A DNA stretch of 64,000 nucleotides. Origin: Chamaecyparis obtusa. Taxonomy: Eukaryota > Streptophyta > Pinopsida > Cupressales > Cupressaceae. Each line of letters begins with the position of its first letter. Positions within the stretch are counted from its first letter, which is position 1. A program made the position numbers and the translations under genes. This document shows, piece by piece, positions 59,401 to 64,000 of this stretch. The stretch is taken from positions 2,770,001-2,834,000 of the forward strand of contig BSBK01004089.1 in the NCBI GenBank assembly GCA_027943335.1. The letters are read 5' to 3'. The notes beneath the pieces are model-generated. The model worked only from the letters and a program-made list of their open reading frames with translations, did no database searches and had not been told where the DNA came from.

Positions 59401-60777
59401 TCTCCAGCAAGCCTCAACCAATGATAAATTTTATGTTTCCCAAAAAAATAGATAAATAAACCAAATTTTCAGATACCCTTTATTGAGTTTGATAATATAC
59501 CAAAAGAACAGGGTAGGTTATTTTGGAAAGTATGTGATTGTTTACACTGTGTCTCAGTTTTTCAAGGCCTAAAAACCATGCATTTCCAAAGGAAATCCTA
59601 ACCAGTCAAACTCCCATGCTTCAATATTTTTCACAATATCATGAATAGGTTCAAATCAAAGGAATATGGAACCAATTTGATTCCAAGAGGCTTCTAGATG
59701 CAAAAACCCCAAATTGTACTCTCCAAACCCTTAAAACTAGGGCTTCCTCAATGTCTCACTTCCAAAGGTTTCCTGCAACAAATGATGGTTGGATCACCTT
59801 GTCCTCAACATGTCTACACACAATCAATCATCCAACAACCCCCTCCCTAAGGTAGATTTGCTGCTGTTGTAGCATTCCAAGCAAATTCATTGAAATTCCT
59901 TACAAAATATGGTGGCCACCCAAACATTTCTTCTTAACTGCACATTAATGGATTAGTATACTATAATACATGTCAAGATTGAGTCATTCCATGTGTTACA
60001 GTGGTTAGAAATCATGGAATGACCATATTCAAGTAAAATCTATCAAAACTGTTAACCAAAATGCTGAAACAATTCTGCCAGTCAGAATTCAGTAAAGGTA
60101 AATGCTAGTACAGACTTTACAAAAGCATAGATGTGGTCTAAGATCAATATCTAATTACTCCAAATGCATTGAAATGTAGGATAATGACAAATGAATCCAA
60201 AATCACTCTAAGAACTCAAGGAAATTGCATTTGAAAGAAGTTTATTCATCAAAATCTCAGTACAGTCCATACACCAGGCCTCCTATGCCGTACAATGGAA
60301 CTTTGGCATATTTGAGGGACTCCTAGAAACTACCCCAACCAATCCCAATCAGTTGGATGGATTAGTTTGCACTAAAACATAACAAAATCCAATTCCCTCC
60401 ATTTTCTAATAACTGATGCATTTCAAATTTTTGAATTTGCAACATTACAAATTTGGAGTTTTGAAACTTTTAAAGACAATGAAGCCTTAAGACTTTGAAA
60501 TGTGACCTAAATGAACTTATTAAGCATTATTAAAATCAAATCTAAACTATAATAAGCTTGTAACACCAAAATCCATCCTAGGCTCTTATTTTGGTCCTAA
60601 GGCCTATTAGGCCTTTTAGGACTTATTACATATTTTCCATTTTCATTGCACAGAATGACCTTATAGGCCATTATAGGTGCCAATACATTCCAATTGATGT
60701 CTTTAGATGTCTTTAGGTTCATGGTTGTCATTATGGACTCCTGGTAGTCTTTGGATGTTCTAGGTGCCCCTGCACCA
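59400..60777 (-). repeat. Putative 3' LTR of gag-protease element (left end not defined)
   Basis: On the minus strand the LTR begins TGGTGCAGGGGCACC at 60777, right after the PPT. Its far end was not located; 59400 assumes about 1.4 kb, the length of the related LTRs at 35505-38847. Confidence 0.4.
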
Positions 60778-60800
60778 TGTTCACCACCTTTGAAAGGATT
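60778..60800 (-). promoter_or_regulatory. Polypurine tract of gag-protease element
   Basis: CCTTTCAAAGGTGGTGAACA on the minus strand, preceded by TTGGGACAAGAAT. This fits the 3' end of Tekay/Del-type chromoviruses. Confidence 0.6.
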
Positions 60801-60839
60801 CTTGTCCCAAGAATCAGTCCTTGCATTGGATGTTTGAGT

Positions 60840-61025
60840 CTAAACCTGTACTTTATGAATGTGGTGCCTTGGGGAAGGAATGAAGTCCCCTAAGTTCACT
60901 TCCCTTCTCTTGTACCCTACACAAACCTTGAAAGCATTAGCACCAAAAACCTTATGCATAGTCTCTAATTTTGAATCAGATTGTGGCCTTACTGTTGGTT
61001 CTTTCTGCCCACTGTCCGTCCACAT
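60840..61025 (-). pseudogene. Unassigned frame between protease and PPT
   Basis: In frame with the protease block after stops. Contains MHKVFGANAFKVCVGYK and GDFIPSPRHH. Where pol should be, no RT or integrase motif occurs. It may be the remnant Pol C-terminal end or spacer. Confidence 0.3.
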
Positions 61026-61151
61026 CTAATCATGGTTGTTTACTAGCTGCCCTTCAATAGAACACTTGACTGTACCTATTTGAACATAGTTCAAATCCCA
61101 AAAGTCTTCATTTCTAGGACTGATCAGCATTGTCCTAGTTAATCCATGTTT

Positions 61152-62440
61152 CTATGCTTGTTGCCCATACCAAGCTGTATCACCTGCAATGTTTCCTTGC
61201 TTATGAAGATGAATAGTATCACCAAAACACATTATCATCTTGTCTTTATCCCTGCAAGTTAGTGGTATTAACTGAAATTTCTCTTTACCTTTGTGAACAA
61301 TAAATGTATTAGAGTAGCCATCATGAATTGTCCTTCTCATACATTGCCATGGTCTACCTAATATCATATGCCCACAATTCATAGATATGACATCACAACA
61401 AACCTAATCATGATATGGCTCAATTGAAAAATTGACAAGAGCCCTATGAATAACCTTCACATTCAACTCTTGGTTTACCCAAGTGGCACTATAAGGGTTA
61501 GGATGTTCTACTAATGACAATCCCAACTTAGGCACCATATCAACTGAAACCAAATTGCTATGTGCCCCTGAATCAATAATTAGAGTACATACCTTGCCTT
61601 GGACCAAACATCTTGATTTAAATATACATTCTTGTGCCGATGTTGGTAATGGTCTTCCTTTCCTCATGAGAAGAAATTCTCCTACCTTAGGGTTTGCTAT
61701 TTTAGGTTCATGAGTTTCCTCTTCTTCAATCAGATGTATCCTCCTTTCCTTGCCTTGATCAGAGTCTATCTATTTAGAACACATAAAAGATTGATTTCAG
61801 ACTTCATTGCAATGAAAGCATCTATCTGTGAAGATGCCACTTCCTCTTCCTCCTCTAAATCTTCCACCTCTTTGGGTGTGTCCTCCTCTTGCCTCTGGAG
61901 TAGTTCCCTTGTCCTTTTCTTCCCAAACATGATTTGTCCTTCCTCCTCTTCCCCTCATTGAAGAACCTCCTCTTTTGCTCCTATTCTGTCTTTCACTTTT
62001 CCTCTTCAATTTCTCCTCTATTCTAAGGGCCAATTGGTAACATTCCTTCACACTTCTGAGGTTAGAAGCCACAAATTCATCCTAGATGTTAAATCTTAAA
62101 CCACCTAGATATCTAGCAACCTTAACAACTTCATCTTCTTCCAGTCCTGACCTTATGCTTAGTTTATAGAATTCATTTGTATATGCTTTCTAAATCTCTT
62201 TGTTTTAAACTTTGCATTCTTTTATGCATTTGTACATCAAAGTCTTTAGGAAGAAAATTACCTTTCATTTTTGCTATCATCTTGTCCCAAGAGACAATCT
62301 TTGGCTTACCTCTTCTCCTTCGGTCTGCCTCCTCATGATCCCACCATAGGAGTGCATGCCCTTTGAGTTTTGTTTTTTCCAATCTGACCTTTTGTTCTTC
62401 AGGTACCTCTTCACTTTCAAAGTATGCATCAACTCCCTAT
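61152..62440 (-). pseudogene. Gag-protease fragment of chromovirus relative
   Basis: Minus-strand blocks: VDAYFESEEVPEEQ and LKGHALLWWDHEE (Gag core, 62430-62173), a frame shift, CYQLALRIEEKLKRK, an Arg/Gly-rich stretch, and a knuckle start CFHC (61820) whose second half is damaged (stop at Gly, His to Asn). Then the protease with LIIDSGAHSNLVS (near 61570-61600), a stop, and LGRPWQ (61365-61345). Gag and protease resemble those of the chromovirus at 40146-41537. Confidence 0.8.
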
Positions 62441-62820
62441 GAAGTCGGATTGCAAAAATTTATCTGTACAGGCTCAGGCAGGAACAAACACTAGTAAAAA
62501 TACTTCAAAAACACAGTTTTGCTAATTCCAATTTGCAGAATTTCTTCATTATGGTAGCCTTGATTCTATGGTGTTAAATCTGATAGCCTTATTACATCAT
62601 TTAAAACCATTATTGGTCATTTCCCAATCCCCTAACCTAGGACCAAATCATGAGAAAGAAAAGGACATAACACAACCCTGCCATGATTGGGCTTTGAGCA
62701 TTTAATTTGCCAATTACTAATAGATTAAGCATATTATTACTATGCTTAATGTTCCATTTAAATGCATTTAACACAAAAAAAAAAATATTTAGAAAACTGA
62801 ACCAATGACATGTTTACAAC
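62441..62820. other. Short intergenic stretch, nothing recognised
   Basis: No ORF, PBS or LTR end visible between the truncated gag and the LTR at 62821. Confidence 0.4.
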
Positions 62821-64000
62821 TGAATAGGGTTAAAATGGATTCAACTCTATTCAAATGTAAAGGGAAGGGGGGGAATATGAGATCTATTCCCTAACCCAAA
62901 TTCCCAAAGAAGAGATCCAATTTGATCAACCAAGAGGTTAATACACAATTGAATCAATTTATGGAGAATATGGGAGAGAGAGAGAGAGAGAGAGTAAATC
63001 CAATATTTCCCTATTGAAGGAATTTATGCTTGGAATATGAAATAATTAAAATACAAATACTAACCTCAAATTAGGGCAGATCTAGAAAATGTTAAATTCT
63101 GATGTCTGTGTGTACTTTTAGGCAATTCTAAAACATGCTATGGACTAGAAATGTCGAGACAGAGAAAACCCATAAATCTTTCTCTAAGATGAACTCAGGT
63201 CGAGTTTGACCCTCATAAAAGGTCAAATACTACATTATTTATTTGAAGTTCGATTCAAATTTTGTTCGCAGATCTCAGAAGTTTTCCGAAAAGGGTATCC
63301 AAATTCGCTCTCAAATCCAAAATTCTGCACCTATACCTGCAAGAAAATGGGGTTTTTGTTGTTTGTTTGAGGGGTTTGCCTTGGTCAAACCCTGGTTTGG
63401 AATCAATCTTAATATTGAAATTGAAATAGGAATGCTAGCAAGTAGTAGAAAAAGATCTAACAATGAAGCTATGCAATTCAATAGATATGCAATTGTATTT
63501 TGAATGTAAACAAGTATATTGATATGAAAGCTTGAACAAAACAATAAATGTAAATCAAACCTCCATGATTGTATGCTTGGAATCCACCTTGATAAGAGAA
63601 TGAAATGGATCTTGAAGATGAACAAAAGGATCTTGAAGGAAGATCACACCATCGTGATGGCTAGATCTAGGGTTTGAGTGATGAATCTTGAATGCTTGAA
63701 CCAAATCCCTTCAATGGCTTGAATGCTTGAATCCTTGATCTTCAATGGAGAACTTGGATGGAGAAGAGGACTTGAATACTTGAACTTAATCACCTTGAGA
63801 GTTTTCACATGAAATTGATTGAGATGAGATGTCAATTGCTTGATTGTGGATGGACGATAAAATGAGAGAGGAAGGCCTCCTTTTATAGTGAACTAGGGCA
63901 CAATCCTCTAGAGGGGCCACCTTAGAGAATTAAATCCCAATTAGGTCCTAACCTTTAGAAAATATACCTAGATTAAATGCAATTAGAGGATTCACCATCC
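62821..64000 (-). repeat. Third copy of the 7945-14575 LTR, cut by window end
   Basis: Starts TGAATAGGG at 62821 and is colinear with 7945-9130. It has a GA microsatellite (62972-62995), 4 G where the others have 14 and 9 (63371-63374), and the same TATA box TATAAAAGG at 63887-63879 (minus). It is more diverged than the other two. No PBS lies to its left, so it is a 3' LTR or solo LTR. Confidence 0.85.

Larger units (their letters stand above)
60778..62440 (-). mobile_element. Chromovirus-related element with gag-protease but no pol
   Basis: Gag (62440-about 61800) and protease (61667-61152) are followed directly by about 300 bp of unassigned frame and the 3' terminal sequence. RT, RNase H, integrase and chromodomain are absent. 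This is an internal-deletion derivative or a non-autonomous partner. The Gag N-terminal half is also missing. Confidence 0.7.

Noticed and set aside
60555..60760. TGTAACACC at 60553 as an independent plus-strand LTR start
   Set aside because: It lies inside the minus-strand LTR defined by the PPT at 60778-60800; no matching partner or TSD.
62972..62995. GA dinucleotide run as a possible promoter element
   Set aside because: It is a local expansion of a short GA tract present in all three LTR copies; no evidence of function.

Overview
The window is nuclear DNA of a seed plant with a large, repeat-rich genome, probably a gymnosperm such as a conifer. That assignment is an inference from AT-richness, layered LTR retrotransposons with long LTRs and leaders, and many stop codons explained by C-to-T decay; no single marker proves it. 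There are no operons, rRNA, tRNA or CRISPR. Only one host gene looks intact: an organelle-type mTERF gene at 53835-55025 on the minus strand. Almost everything else is mobile DNA or gene debris.

Layout. (1) 1-7729, minus: right part of a Ty3/gypsy element of the Tat/Ogre group, with a near-intact gag-protease ORF, a 2.6 kb leader, a PBS and a 941 bp 5' LTR. (2) 7945-14575, minus: a complete LTR element (LTRs 1689 and 1630 bp, TSD catgt) whose only gene joins an N-terminal membrane-hairpin region to a G-patch and a gag-type Cys/His motif. Both sit in a Ty1/copia SIRE-like element whose 3' LTR is 14765-15982. (3) 15983-16863: debris of a two-exon MYB/SANT-like gene. (4) 16864-about 28230, plus: a decayed Tat element with dual RNase H. 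(5) 28231-32960: old repeats and a SINE-like copy. (6) 32967-45550: an old copia pol gene cut twice, by a tandem LTR array (33761-38847) and by a chromovirus (39325-45267, TSD tttgt). (7) 46184-50576: an unknown coiled-coil gene broken by a solo LTR (TSD gaaag) and then partly duplicated in tandem. (8) 53835-55100: mTERF gene and promoter. (9) 55330-57120: LINE and PPR fragments. (10) About 59400-62440, minus: a pol-less gag-protease chromovirus relative. (11) 62821-64000: a third copy of the region (2) LTR.

The most unusual signal is in the leaders of the two Tat elements, which lie on opposite strands and differ greatly in sequence. Both carry two clusters of short CpG-containing words, at about 0.1-0.35 kb and 1.6-2.0 kb after the PBS. 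The words differ (TATCGC versus TCGTACGA) but the positions match. Between the clusters both carry two small hairpins about 0.7 and 0.83 kb after the PBS whose stems differ by compensatory changes. This looks like a conserved leader architecture with fast-changing motifs. Second is the membrane-hairpin/Gag-like ORF of the 7945-14575 element.

All boundaries were read by eye from terminal TG..CA, TSDs, PBS and PPT. No alignment or database search was run.
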